45,466 nt of DNA from Chloroflexota bacterium (GCA_016215025.1 JACRMI010000155.1:1-45466); one strand, 5' to 3'; positions 34,108 through 41,953 are shown, counted from the stretch's first letter. Numbers and translations: made by a program. Notes: generated by a model not told the origin, from the letters alone.

Positions 34108-35205
34108 TTACATCAAACTTTGATACACCGCATAGGTTTCTTGCGCGATGCGTGACTGGGTGTATTGTGCCAATACGCGCGCTCGTCCGCGTTTTGCCAA
34201 GTCGATGCGTTGCACCGGATGATCGCGGAGTGTTTCGAGATGGGCACGCAACGCCTCCACATCGCCTTCGGGAAAAATCAAACCAGCGTTGCCGATGACA
34301 TTAGGAATTTCTCCGCAGCTCGATCCAATTACGGCGACCTCACATGCCATCGCTTCGATGAGTGCGCGTCCGAATTGTTCCTTCCAGTTCGGACGCATCA
34401 GCGAGGGCAGCACCAACGCATCGAGCCGCCGATAATAGCCGGGCATCCCGACCGACGGGATCGGCGAATCGAAATAGACGCGATGGTCGACTCGCAGTTC
34501 GTGCACCAACGCTTGCAACGTCGATTTGTAGGGACCACCGCTGCCTTGCAAACGCAATTCCCAATCGCCGTCTAATTTCGCAACAGCTTGCAGAAGAATT
34601 TGCACGCCTTTTTCTTCGACCAATCGTCCGGCGTAACCGATGCGAAATAATTTTCGCACCGCAGGTGGCGCAGGCGTAAAGTGATTCGCATCGACGCCGA
34701 ATTGCGGGATGATGCTCACTTGGCCTTTGTAACCCTTGGCGCGTAAAACATCGACCGCTTCGCAGTTGCCTGCGATTGCATGATCGATATGTTTGTAGGT
34801 GTAGGCTTCCATCCAATCGAACGGCGGCGGATATTTTCGCATCAAGTTTTGCCAGGTAAAGAAAAGGGTTTTCGCGTTTACGCTTTCGGCGGCACGCAAT
34901 GTGAGAAACGTCGCTAGGTTGTACGGCTCTTCGTCGATGTGCACAATGTTGGGTTCAAGCTGCTTGAGCGTTTGGGTAATCGTCGGATAATAATGCCAGT
35001 GGAATTGTCCGTTGAACCGAATGGGTTGCATGAGCAGCGTATAGCCGCGCGTGTGCGAACGCTCAAATGGAACAATCCCGCGCTCGTCACGCCAGAACGG
35101 AGGAACGAGGACGGTGAGTTTGATGTTGGGTAGACGCGCTAGTTCTTCCAGCTTGGTCTGGTATTGACCGACGACGCACGCCTTGCTGAGCATGACGACA
35201 CGCAT
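34108..35205 (-). CDS. GT4-type glycosyltransferase, divergent
   Basis: 365 residues, GT-B fold. N-terminus MRVVMLSKACVVGQYQTKL, then IVHIDEEPYNLATF and the donor half with IGYAGRLVEEKGVQILLQA, LQGSGGP and EQFGRALIEAMACEVAVIG, where the E-x7-E motif reads E-x7-E across EQFGRALIE. More distant from the other three glycosyltransferases, so it should use a different sugar or acceptor. The start ATG 35205 sits six bases after a TATAAT box, without a ribosome site. Confidence 0.9.
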   Translation of the reverse strand: MRVVMLSKACVVGQYQTKLEELARLPNIKLTVLVPPFWRDERGIVPFERSHTRGYTLLMQPIRFNGQFHWHYYPTITQTLKQLEPNIVHIDEEPYNLATFLTLRAAESVNAKTLFFTWQNLMRKYPPPFDWMEAYTYKHIDHAIAGNCEAVDVLRAKGYKGQVSIIPQFGVDANHFTPAPPAVRKLFRIGYAGRLVEEKGVQILLQAVAKLDGDWELRLQGSGGPYKSTLQALVHELRVDHRVYFDSPIPSVGMPGYYRRLDALVLPSLMRPNWKEQFGRALIEAMACEVAVIGSSCGEIPNVIGNAGLIFPEGDVEALRAHLETLRDHPVQRIDLAKRGRARVLAQYTQSRIAQETYAVYQSLM

Positions 35206-35211
35206 GGGCGG

Positions 35212-35239
35212 ATTATAAATGACAAAGGGGAAATGGCAA
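35212..35239 (-). promoter_or_regulatory. Promoter predicting a leaderless glycosyltransferase mRNA
   Basis: TTGCCA (minus, 35239-35234), 16 nt, TATAAT (35217-35212), then CCGCCC and the ATG at 35205. The spacing of 6 nt is the same as at murJ. The promoter overlaps the left arm of the repeat at 35217-35314. Confidence 0.65.
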
Positions 35240-35314
35240 AATTACAAATTGCAAATGACAAATGACCGAATAGAGGACAGTTCGAGTTTGTCATTTGTTC
35301 ATTTGTCATTTACC
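35217..35314. repeat. Tandem-repeat-armed palindrome between glycosyltransferase genes
   Basis: The left arm (35217-35267) is made of AAATGACAAA/AAATTGCAAATGAC units; the right arm (35286-35314) is GTTTGTCATTTG and repeats of it. The right arm covers the stop codon of the upstream glycosyltransferase; the left arm supplies the promoter of the next gene. Confidence 0.8.
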
Positions 35315-36599
35315 GGTAGAGAGATTCAAACTGGGGAATGATCGTGCGCCAATCGTACTTGTTCACGACGAGGTCGCGCGCATTTCGTCCTAGCTCACGA
35401 CACCGCACCGGATCATGTAAAAGATCGATCACAGTCCGCGCGAATTCGGCCGGTGTGTCGGCTATAAGCGCATCGCGTCCCGGAACAAGCTCGATGCCTT
35501 CGACGCCGCGTGAAGTTGAAACGATTGCTTTGCCCATCGCCATCGCTTCGAGCACCTTGAGGCGCGTGCCGCTTCCCATGCGCAAAGGCACAATGTAAAC
35601 GGCAGCATCGGCGACGTACGGTCGCGTGTCGGGAACCCAGCCTGTGACCTCAACACCGAGTTGTTGCTTGAGGGCTTCAATGCGCGGTGCAGGTTTTTGC
35701 CCGACGATGACGACATGCGCGAGCGGAATTTCGGCGCGAATGCGTGGCAAGATGTCGGAGCAGAACCATGTCATCGCATCGATATTCGGACGAAAATCCA
35801 TTTTGCCTGCATACACCATCGATAGATCGGCGAGCGGCTTGGCGCACACTTTATCCGATGGAACAAAAAAACCTGTGTCAACGCCATTTGGAATTATCCT
35901 GACCGCCGATCGTTGACCGCCGACCGCTTGCAATGCGCGGATTGCGTTGGCGTCGGTGTCGGAACAAGCGACGATATGATTTGCGCGTAGGCAGACACTA
36001 TGCTCGTACCGTTCGAGTTTTTTCCATTGAATAAGCGAGTACAGCGCGGCGTGCCATCGTTTGGGTAAACACGCGTCCGACTCGTACGCCGTTTTCTGCA
36101 GAACATATTCCGCGTTATGGTCATCGAAAATAAAAATTGGGAATTGGAAATTAGAGGTTGGAGATTGGAGGTTGGAAGTTGGAGGTTGGATTGTTTGATT
36201 CGGCGCGTTGTCTAATTTCCAATTTCTAACATCCAAATTCCAATAACGCGCCATTTCAATGCCCTCCACTTGGACGACGTCGAATTTTTCTTCACGCATG
36301 ACTCGTTCAACCAAATCGTGCATCGCTTTCGATTTGAGTCGCAATCCCATGTCGGGCATGGGCGAGGTGAGCGTTGTCCACGCGCGTTTGATCATCGAGC
36401 GAGAAGGATACGGCGCGATTTCGATTCGCTTGCAAAACGCGCGCAACGGTTCGGCGGCAGCCAGTTCATCGGTGGTGCTAAAGCAGATGAGGGTTATATC
36501 ATGGTGAGGTGCGAGGTGCTTGATGATGTTGAAATTGCGAATGGTTGTGCCTTGTTGGGGCGGGTACGGCAACTGCGGAGTGAGGATGGCAAGTTTCAT
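35310..36599 (-). CDS. GT4-type glycosyltransferase with repeat-derived insert
   Basis: 429 residues, of the sugar transferase type often found in exopolysaccharide and exosortase-linked clusters. MKLAILTPQLPYPPQQGTTIR start, PNGVDTGFFVP, MVYAGKMDFRPNIDAM, and PLRMGSGTRLKVLEAMAMGKAIV (donor E motif in a related form). Residues about 119-156 (LDVRNWKLDNAPNQTIQPPT onward) are encoded by a palindromic repeat, and AVGGQRSAVR near residue 230 may be a second small insert (GACCGCCGACCGC units). ATG 36599 is chosen because the 14 codons upstream belong to repeat DNA. The stop lies inside another repeat. Confidence 0.9.
   Translation of the reverse strand: MKLAILTPQLPYPPQQGTTIRNFNIIKHLAPHHDITLICFSTTDELAAAEPLRAFCKRIEIAPYPSRSMIKRAWTTLTSPMPDMGLRLKSKAMHDLVERVMREEKFDVVQVEGIEMARYWNLDVRNWKLDNAPNQTIQPPTSNLQSPTSNFQFPIFIFDDHNAEYVLQKTAYESDACLPKRWHAALYSLIQWKKLERYEHSVCLRANHIVACSDTDANAIRALQAVGGQRSAVRIIPNGVDTGFFVPSDKVCAKPLADLSMVYAGKMDFRPNIDAMTWFCSDILPRIRAEIPLAHVVIVGQKPAPRIEALKQQLGVEVTGWVPDTRPYVADAAVYIVPLRMGSGTRLKVLEAMAMGKAIVSTSRGVEGIELVPGRDALIADTPAEFARTVIDLLHDPVRCRELGRNARDLVVNKYDWRTIIPQFESLYR
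36131..36245. repeat. Tandem-repeat-armed palindrome inside a glycosyltransferase gene
   Basis: One arm (36131-36192) is GGAATTGGAAATTAG then GGTTGGAGATTGGAG units; the other (36208-36245) is TCTAATTTCCAATTTCTAAC. They are complementary in style. The element is in frame: it is read through as about 38 residues with no stop codon. Confidence 0.8.
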
Positions 36600-36716
36600 G
36601 TTACAAGTTTCAGGTCTCAGGTTACAAGCCACAGGTCGCAAGTTGCAGGTTGCAGGTCACAGGTCACAGTTGGTCTTGCAGATTGTAACTTGCAACTTGT
36701 GACTTGCGGCTTGCAA
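36600..36716. repeat. Tandem-repeat-armed palindrome between glycosyltransferase genes
   Basis: Left arm: CAGGTCTCAGGTTACAAG and CAGGTCGCAAGTTGCAGG units; right arm (36677-36716): complementary CTTGCAACTTGTGACTTGC units. It fills the entire spacer and leaves a false 14-codon extension on the downstream open frame. Confidence 0.8.
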
Positions 36717-37829
36717 CTAGGCATCGGCGACTTTGCGATAGACGGCGATGGTTTCGCGAGCGGTACGCTGCCACGAAAAAATTTGCGCTCGCTTGAGTCC
36801 CTTGGCGCGCATTTCGTGCGCCAGCTTTTCATCGGTGAGCACGCGCCACATTGCAATGGTCCATGCTTCGACATCTTCTGGCTCGACGAGCATTCCGGCA
36901 TCGCCAATCACTTCCGGCAGCGAAGATACATTCGACGCGATGACGGGCGTGCCACATGCCATCGCTTCCAGCGGCGGCAACCCGAATCCTTCGTAGAAAG
37001 ATGGAAACACAAAAAGTTTCGCCGCGTTGTACAAATAAACGAGTTCTTCGTTTGGCACGCCGCCGAGAAATTGGACGGCGTTACCCAGCTTTAATTCATC
37101 GACGACCTTATCGACTTCTTCAAAGAGCCAGCCGCGATTACCAGCGACAGCGAGCACTATATCCAATTTGTAATTTTCTCGCAGGCGCTTGAGTGCCCGT
37201 AATAGGGTCGGTAGATTTTTGCGTGGCTCGATGGTGCTGACGAATAAAATAAAATCGCTTGGCAAATGATAGTGTTCGCGGACACGCGCCAGTTCGACGT
37301 GATTCGTCATCGGCGTAAAAAGCGGATGCGCCGCTTCATGGATCACAGTGATTTTATTTTCTGGCACGCCGAGCAAGCGAACCGTATCGCGCTTGGTGCT
37401 TTCGGAAACGGCGATGATATGATCGGCGTAACGTGCGGCAAGATCGACCTGACCGTAATAGCGCGCACTCTCGCGCGTGAGGAATCGTGGATAAAGCAGG
37501 AACGCAAGATCGTGGACCGTAATCACAGATGGAAAACGCGTGCGCGAAGGCGGAATAAAATCGGGGCTGTGCAACACGTCGAGCGCAAACGGCAACAACT
37601 CGAGCGACATCGCTAATCGTTCAAGCGGATGATGACTGGGTGTCCAAAGTTGCTCGCTTTTAAAATTCGGTTGATGATCGATGATGGGGGTCTTGTCTTT
37701 GCGGCTCTTGAAAACAATAAACTGGTCCTCGCGATCAATCTGTGCGAGTGCCTGGGTCAGTCGAAGAATGTATTGACCAATACCGGCTTGGTGATAATAG
37801 ACAAGTCGCGCGTCGATACCGATGCGCAT
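36717..37829 (-). CDS. GT4-family glycosyltransferase, first gene of the polysaccharide cluster
   Basis: 370 residues, GT-B fold. MRIGIDARLVYYHQAGIGQYILRL, then FVSTIEPRKNLPTLLRALKR, the E-x7-E motif YEGFGLPPLEAMACGTPVI, and FSWQRTARETIAVYRKV at the end. It is a near relative of the enzyme at 32708. The ATG 37829 has AGGAG 5 bases upstream; the longer open frame is not supported. A promoter 82 nt upstream makes it the lead gene of a run of five minus-strand polysaccharide genes ending in the initiating sugar transferase. Confidence 0.92.
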   Translation of the reverse strand: MRIGIDARLVYYHQAGIGQYILRLTQALAQIDREDQFIVFKSRKDKTPIIDHQPNFKSEQLWTPSHHPLERLAMSLELLPFALDVLHSPDFIPPSRTRFPSVITVHDLAFLLYPRFLTRESARYYGQVDLAARYADHIIAVSESTKRDTVRLLGVPENKITVIHEAAHPLFTPMTNHVELARVREHYHLPSDFILFVSTIEPRKNLPTLLRALKRLRENYKLDIVLAVAGNRGWLFEEVDKVVDELKLGNAVQFLGGVPNEELVYLYNAAKLFVFPSFYEGFGLPPLEAMACGTPVIASNVSSLPEVIGDAGMLVEPEDVEAWTIAMWRVLTDEKLAHEMRAKGLKRAQIFSWQRTARETIAVYRKVADA

Positions 37830-37917
37830 GAAGGCTCCTAACAAAACAGAGAGCGGAGCAACAAGTCGCTTATCGACCCCAATGTCGCCCGCTCGAATAA
37901 AGAATAAGGATGAGCAA

Positions 37918-37945
37918 ATTATACTCGTGATGCGACAAAACGCAA
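37918..37945 (-). promoter_or_regulatory. Promoter of the exopolysaccharide cluster
   Basis: TTGCGT (minus, 37945-37940), 16 nt, TATAAT (37923-37918). The expected start near 37911 leaves an 82-nt leader that ends with AGGAG. It sits in the 306-base gap 37830-38135, together with the divergent M28 promoter; I see no other feature in that gap. Confidence 0.7.
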
Positions 37946-38048
37946 GAATCGCTTTAAGAGCAACAGCATCCAAGATGTCGTTGCGAAGAGCATCTTCCTG
38001 ATTGTCCCTATGAGATCAAAGTCGCGAAGGCAGACCAATTGGGTTGGC

Positions 38049-38077
38049 TTGATTTGTAAGGCGAGCGGTGTTATATT
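38049..38077 (+). promoter_or_regulatory. Promoter of the M28 peptidase gene
   Basis: TTGATT (38049-38054), 17 nt, TATATT (38072-38077). Expected transcription start near 38084, 50 nt before the ATG. Confidence 0.65.
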
Positions 38078-38135
38078 CGCGTAGGCAATGCAATACGCGC
38101 AAAAAAAATCAATATTTTTTAAGAGGAAAAACGCT

Positions 38136-39101
38136 ATGCGAATTTCTAGGTCGATAATTTTTCTGACGATTTTTTTAGTGGCTTGTGCATCCAGCTTAGT
38201 TAGCGTGCAAACGCGACCGGTTGTCGAAGCGACGACAACACCGACTCCGGTACCCAAAATCTTCGATGGCAAACACGCGTACGATGAGTACTTGATGGCA
38301 CAAATAAAAATCGGCATCCGACCGTCGGGTAGCATAGCCAACCGCGCAACCGGCGATTATATTCTCTCACAACTCAAACAATCGAATTGGAAAACGGAAA
38401 CGCAAGAATTCTTGCATCGCAATGTGCCGATTCGAAACGTGATTGGCAAAACCGTAGAGGGCAGGGGACCGATTATTATTCTCGGCGCACATTACGATAC
38501 GCGACCCCGCGCCGACAAAGACCCCGCGCATCCCGATCAACCAATCATCGGCGCAAACGATGGCGCGAGCGGTGTCGCCGTATTGCTCGAACTGGCGCGC
38601 ATGTTAGATACATCGAAACTCAAGAACGAAATTTGGTTCGCGTTCTTCGATGCGGAAGATAACGGCGAATTGACAACGTGCGATTTGATGCCATCGGCGA
38701 ATTGCGACCGCTCGCAATGGCCCTTTTCCATCGGCGCAACCTACGTCGCCGAGCATTTACCGACCCAACCCGCCGCCGTTATCATCGTCGATATGATTGG
38801 AGATGCTGATCAGAATATTTATTACGAATACAATTCGGATAAAGAGCTGCAGCAGCAAATTTGGAGTATCGCCGCAACGCTTGGTTACACAAGACAATTC
38901 ATACCCGAATACAAATGGTCGATGGACGACGATCATACGCCGTTCTTGCAACGCGGCATACGTGCCGTCGATATGATCGACTTTGATTATCCCTACTGGC
39001 ACACGATTGAGGATACCGCCGATAAGGTATCAGCGGATAGCTTGGAGCGAGTTGGCAGAACGTTGCAAACGTGGTTGGAAAACTCGCCTGTGGTCAAATG
39101 A
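38136..39101 (+). CDS. M28-family lipoprotein peptidase, glutaminyl-cyclase-like
   Basis: 321 residues: lipobox LVAC (Cys17), short Thr/Pro spacer, then an M28 zinc fold. Metal ligands are visible in ILGAHYDTRP (His), GANDGASGVAVLLEL (Asp), FFDAEDNGE (Glu), VDMIGD (Asp), and a late His in YPYWHTIEDT. The segment WSMDDDHTPFLQRGIRAVDMIDFDYPYWHT is laid out like glutaminyl-peptide cyclotransferases rather than ordinary aminopeptidases; both are possible. It should act outside the membrane. ATG 38136 follows AAGAGG; the frame is open from 38088. Confidence 0.88.
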   Translation: MRISRSIIFLTIFLVACASSLVSVQTRPVVEATTTPTPVPKIFDGKHAYDEYLMAQIKIGIRPSGSIANRATGDYILSQLKQSNWKTETQEFLHRNVPIRNVIGKTVEGRGPIIILGAHYDTRPRADKDPAHPDQPIIGANDGASGVAVLLELARMLDTSKLKNEIWFAFFDAEDNGELTTCDLMPSANCDRSQWPFSIGATYVAEHLPTQPAAVIIVDMIGDADQNIYYEYNSDKELQQQIWSIAATLGYTRQFIPEYKWSMDDDHTPFLQRGIRAVDMIDFDYPYWHTIEDTADKVSADSLERVGRTLQTWLENSPVVK

Positions 39102-39810
39102 TGACCGAGCTTCGTTGGAGAAGATTGCTTTGGGATGGATTGGAAAATTCGAGGAATTTTTCTGTGGCGGTCTCTAGATTGGAATAATACCCACGATACT
39201 TGGGCGGCAACAAAGCGGCTATCTGACACATGACCTCATCGACCATTTGCCGGCGAATCGCATTGGTCATTTTCGTTTCAGGAAATTTTAGCAAGAACGG
39301 ATTGCCGACTGCGATATGAAAATTCGTCCGCCGAAGTCGTTTCCAATCATTCTTGTAGTTTTCGCTTCCATAGAATGCAATCGGCAAAATCGGCGCGCCG
39401 CTGCGCTGGGCAATCAATACCAAACCGGGATGGGCTTGCTGTAATTGTCCAGTCCCACTGCGTGTGCCTTCGGGCGCAAGCGCAAGCATCCGTCCCATTT
39501 TCAGTACCTCGACCGCGCGGCGTAACGCCTCGGTGTCCACCTCGCCGCGGCGCACAGGAATTGCTAACGACAAATCAAACAATGATCGGATAAGCAGGCT
39601 ATCCCATGATTCTTTTTTGGCGAAAACAGTTAGCGGGCGATTAGCCAATCGACAATACAAAATCGGAATTTCAAGAAAGTTGATGTGATTGCTGACGAGC
39701 ATTAGCGGTCCTGTTGGCGGAATTTTCGCCAGTTGAGTCGCATCGATTTTGCAAATAAAGTCGGTCAAGCCATTCAAGAGCGGATTTACAATCCGACGTG
39801 AGAGTGCCAT
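39094..39810 (-). CDS. PlsC-like 1-acylglycerol-3-phosphate acyltransferase
   Basis: 239 residues. It belongs to the LPLAT family, which acylates lysophosphatidate in phospholipid synthesis. Motif I reads NHINFLEIP (His42-x4-Glu47), where the classical pattern is H-x4-D; the Asp is Glu here. Motif III PEGTRSGTG (113-121) and the hydrophobic PILPIAFYG motif IV are normal. The start ATG 39810 follows GAGG by 5 bases; the open frame to 39933 runs through the promoter. The 3' end overlaps that of the convergent M28 gene by 8 bases. Confidence 0.88.
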   Translation of the reverse strand: MALSRRIVNPLLNGLTDFICKIDATQLAKIPPTGPLMLVSNHINFLEIPILYCRLANRPLTVFAKKESWDSLLIRSLFDLSLAIPVRRGEVDTEALRRAVEVLKMGRMLALAPEGTRSGTGQLQQAHPGLVLIAQRSGAPILPIAFYGSENYKNDWKRLRRTNFHIAVGNPFLLKFPETKMTNAIRRQMVDEVMCQIAALLPPKYRGYYSNLETATEKFLEFSNPSQSNLLQRSSVII

Positions 39811-39841
39811 ACTAACCTCGATGAAAGTGAAACGTGCTGGT

Positions 39842-39847
39842 ATTATA
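39842..39847 (-). promoter_or_regulatory. Extended -10 promoter of plsC
   Basis: TGCTATAAT on the minus strand (TATAAT at 39847-39842). Transcription should begin near 39835, 25 nt before the ATG and upstream of GAGG. It has no clear -35 box, as is usual for extended -10 promoters. Confidence 0.65.
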
Positions 39848-39880
39848 GCATGAAAATCCTGGGGTGAATTGGCTGGGTTG

Positions 39881-39889
39881 TGGTATAAT
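39881..39889 (+). promoter_or_regulatory. Extended -10 promoter of the histidine phosphatase gene
   Basis: TGGTATAAT (39881-39889). Expected start near 39896, then a GAAGGAGATAG ribosome site and ATG 39932. It is back to back with the plsC promoter, 34 bp apart. Confidence 0.7.
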
Positions 39890-39931
39890 CGAATACAATG
39901 CAGATCAAATCGAGATTGAAGGAGATAGAGC

Positions 39932-40393
39932 ATGGCAACACGTGTGCTGCTAGCTCGACACGGCGATACGGCGGCAAGTCATAGCAATCGATTCGCGACG
40001 GTAGATATTCCGCTGTCGAAAGAAGGACGCGTCCATGCCTCCGAGTTGGCAGTGCGGCTCGCGCGTTATCCCAGCGATGCGATCTATGCAAGCAGCCTGC
40101 ATCGCGCGATAGACACCGCCGGTTACACAGCTCGTGTGCATGGCATGGACGTGACGCCAGTGCCCAACTTGCGCGAGATCGATCATGGTGCTTGGGCAAG
40201 CATGTCACGTGAGGAGATCATCTGTAATTTCCTGGGAATCGCTCCGGTGTTGTATCGTGAGAAATTGGCGCAGCGTCCTGCGTGCTTGAATATGTTATTA
40301 TTCCGCAATGAGAACGACGTGCAGCTGCTGCTCTTGAACGATATTGGACATAACGGCATGAGCGATTCGAAAGAGTTTGAGTACGTCGTTTAG
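39932..40393 (+). CDS. Histidine phosphatase family protein, internally shortened
   Basis: 153 residues. The N-terminal half is a normal phosphoglycerate-mutase-like domain: LARHGDT with phosphoacceptor His10, the arginine loop YASSLHRAIDTA, and LREIDHGAW with the acid Glu82. After MSREEI (95) the protein jumps straight to ICNFLGIAPVLYREKLAQ and ACLNMLLF, which in full-length relatives follow the second catalytic His (SHG). About 55-60 residues, including that His, are therefore missing, with the frame preserved. It is likely inactive or only ligand-binding. Good ribosome site, own promoter. The TAG stop overlaps the AGGAGG of hflX. Confidence 0.75.
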   Translation: MATRVLLARHGDTAASHSNRFATVDIPLSKEGRVHASELAVRLARYPSDAIYASSLHRAIDTAGYTARVHGMDVTPVPNLREIDHGAWASMSREEIICNFLGIAPVLYREKLAQRPACLNMLLFRNENDVQLLLLNDIGHNGMSDSKEFEYVV

Positions 40394-40401
40394 GAGGAAT
40401 A

Positions 40402-41868
40402 ATTATCCCAAAACCAATCACCTTTCCATCTCAACCTCCAATTGAAAAAGCGTACTTAGTCGGCGTAGAATTGAAGCGACCACGCAACGAGTTTCCGATC
40501 AATGATTCGCTTGATGAACTTGAGCGGCTCGCGGAAACCGCGGGACTGCAAGTCGTCGGGCGCGCGGTGCAGCACGTCGAGCGCGTCAATCCCGCCACGC
40601 TCATCGGCAAAGGCAAGCTGAACGAGATCATCGCCACGCGCGCAGACACGTCGTTTGACGTGATTCTGTTCGACGAAGAGTTGCGCCCCAACCAACAGCG
40701 CGAAATCGAGCAAGCGTTTGAAGGCAAGGACATCAAGGTGCTCGACCGCACCGCGCTTATCCTCGACATTTTCGCGCAGCACGCGCGCACCAAAGAAGGC
40801 GCACTCCAAGTCGAACTCGCGCAGTACGAGTATCGCTTGCCGCGCCTCACACGTATGTGGACGCACCTCGCGCGCCAGGCGGGCGGCGCAGCAGGGCGGG
40901 GGGGCACAGGCGGCGTCGGTTTGCGTGGTCCAGGCGAACGCCAACTCGAACTCGACCGCCGCGAGATTCGCTCGCGCATCGCAACGCTCAAGAGACAGAT
41001 CGAAGAAATTCGCAAACAGCGGGGCGAGCATCGCCGCAAACGCCAACGCGAAGGAATGCCCGTTGTCGCGATTGTCGGCTACACCAATGCCGGCAAATCG
41101 ACGTTGCTGAATTCACTCGTCGGGGTATCCTTCGCGGATGCCCAGGGGCAACCGCAAGGATCGACTCGACGTGAGGGTATTTACGTCGCCGATGAATTGT
41201 TCGCCACGCTCGATCCGACGACGCGGCGCGTGAAATTGCCTGGCGGTTCCGACGCGCTGTTCACCGATACGGTTGGCTTTATTCAAAAATTGCCAACGCA
41301 ACTTGTCGCCGCGTTTCGTGCCACGCTGGAAGAAATTACCGAAGCCGATGTGTTGCTGCACGTGGTCGATGCGACGCATCGAAATATGCGCGACCAAGCG
41401 CGTGCGGTCGATGAGACGCTAGAGGAAATCGGCGCGGGCGACAAGCCGGTGGTACTGGCGCTCAACAAAATCGATAAGGGACAGAGGAGCAAAGGAGCAG
41501 GGGGAGATGTCATTTCGAGCGGAGCGAGAAATCTCGGTTCGCAATCGGGAGATTTCTCAGTCGCTCCGCTCCCTCGAGATGACAAATCATGGCTGGTTAC
41601 CCAAGACGAGGATCCGTTGGCGGACGCGGTACGAATCTCTGCGCTCAAAAAAATCGGACTAGACGATTTGCTTGCGCGGGTCGAAAGTGCGCTCGCGGAA
41701 GAGATGGTCGATTTGCGTGTGAGGATTCCGTATAACGCGAACGAACTCGTGGCGCTCTATCATCAACGCGGCATCGTCGAGCACGAAGAATTTTCCGAGA
41801 AGGGGACGCTGATCGAAGGAAAGATTGCAGAGCGATTGGTCGAACGATTTGAGGAATACGAAATTTGA
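40402..41868 (+). CDS. hflX: GTPase HflX, probable non-canonical start codon
   Basis: About 488 residues. A ribosome-associated GTPase that splits stalled ribosomes. N-terminal domain (YLVGVELKRP, LIGKGKLNEI, LDRTALILDIFAQHA, RGPGERQLELDRR), then G1 GYTNAGKST (226-234), G3 DTVGF, G4 NKIDK. The conserved EKAYLVGVEL lies upstream of the only TTG (40471), and no ATG/GTG/TTG occurs between it and the stop at 40378; AGGAGG (40392-40397) points to ATT 40402 or ATC 40405 as start. Two in-frame repeat inserts: residues about 242-258 (between G1 and the YVADELFATLDPTTRR switch) and about 360-395 (after NKIDK). Confidence 0.9.
   Translation: MIPKPITFPSQPPIEKAYLVGVELKRPRNEFPINDSLDELERLAETAGLQVVGRAVQHVERVNPATLIGKGKLNEIIATRADTSFDVILFDEELRPNQQREIEQAFEGKDIKVLDRTALILDIFAQHARTKEGALQVELAQYEYRLPRLTRMWTHLARQAGGAAGRGGTGGVGLRGPGERQLELDRREIRSRIATLKRQIEEIRKQRGEHRRKRQREGMPVVAIVGYTNAGKSTLLNSLVGVSFADAQGQPQGSTRREGIYVADELFATLDPTTRRVKLPGGSDALFTDTVGFIQKLPTQLVAAFRATLEEITEADVLLHVVDATHRNMRDQARAVDETLEEIGAGDKPVVLALNKIDKGQRSKGAGGDVISSGARNLGSQSGDFSVAPLPRDDKSWLVTQDEDPLADAVRISALKKIGLDDLLARVESALAEEMVDLRVRIPYNANELVALYHQRGIVEHEEFSEKGTLIEGKIAERLVERFEEYEI
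41126..41175. repeat. Small palindromic insert in the hflX GTPase domain
   Basis: ATCCTTCGCGG (41127-41137) pairs with CCGCAAGGAT (41152-41161) except for one bulged base. It encodes about 17 extra residues (SFADAQGQPQGSTRREG) between the P-loop helix and the conserved YVADELFATLD, where HflX proteins usually have one or two residues. Confidence 0.65.
41481..41584. repeat. GTCATTTCGAG palindrome inside hflX
   Basis: The element proper spans 41508-41584: TGTCATTTCGAG and CTCGAGATGACA ends (one mismatch), with GGAGCGAGAAATCTC and GAGATTTCTCAGTCGCTCC inside. A purine-rich GGAGCAAAGGAGCAG leader (41481-41507) may belong to it. It is read in frame as about 36 residues after G4. Confidence 0.85.
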
Positions 41869-41877
41869 GTTGCCAAA

Positions 41878-41940
41878 AGTTCCTCCGAGTTTCCTCAGTT
41901 CCTTTCGTAGCGCAGAACTACGGGAACTCTGGGGAACTTG
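41878..41940. repeat. Tandem-repeat-armed palindrome between convergent hflX and receiver genes
   Basis: Left arm AGTTCCTCCGAGTTTCCTCAG and further GTTCC units ending CGTAG (41878-41910); right arm CTACGGGAACTCTGGGGAAC (41918-41940). CGTAG/CTACG close the loop. It probably terminates both genes. Confidence 0.7.
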
Positions 41941-41953
41941 TGCGCGAGGCATT

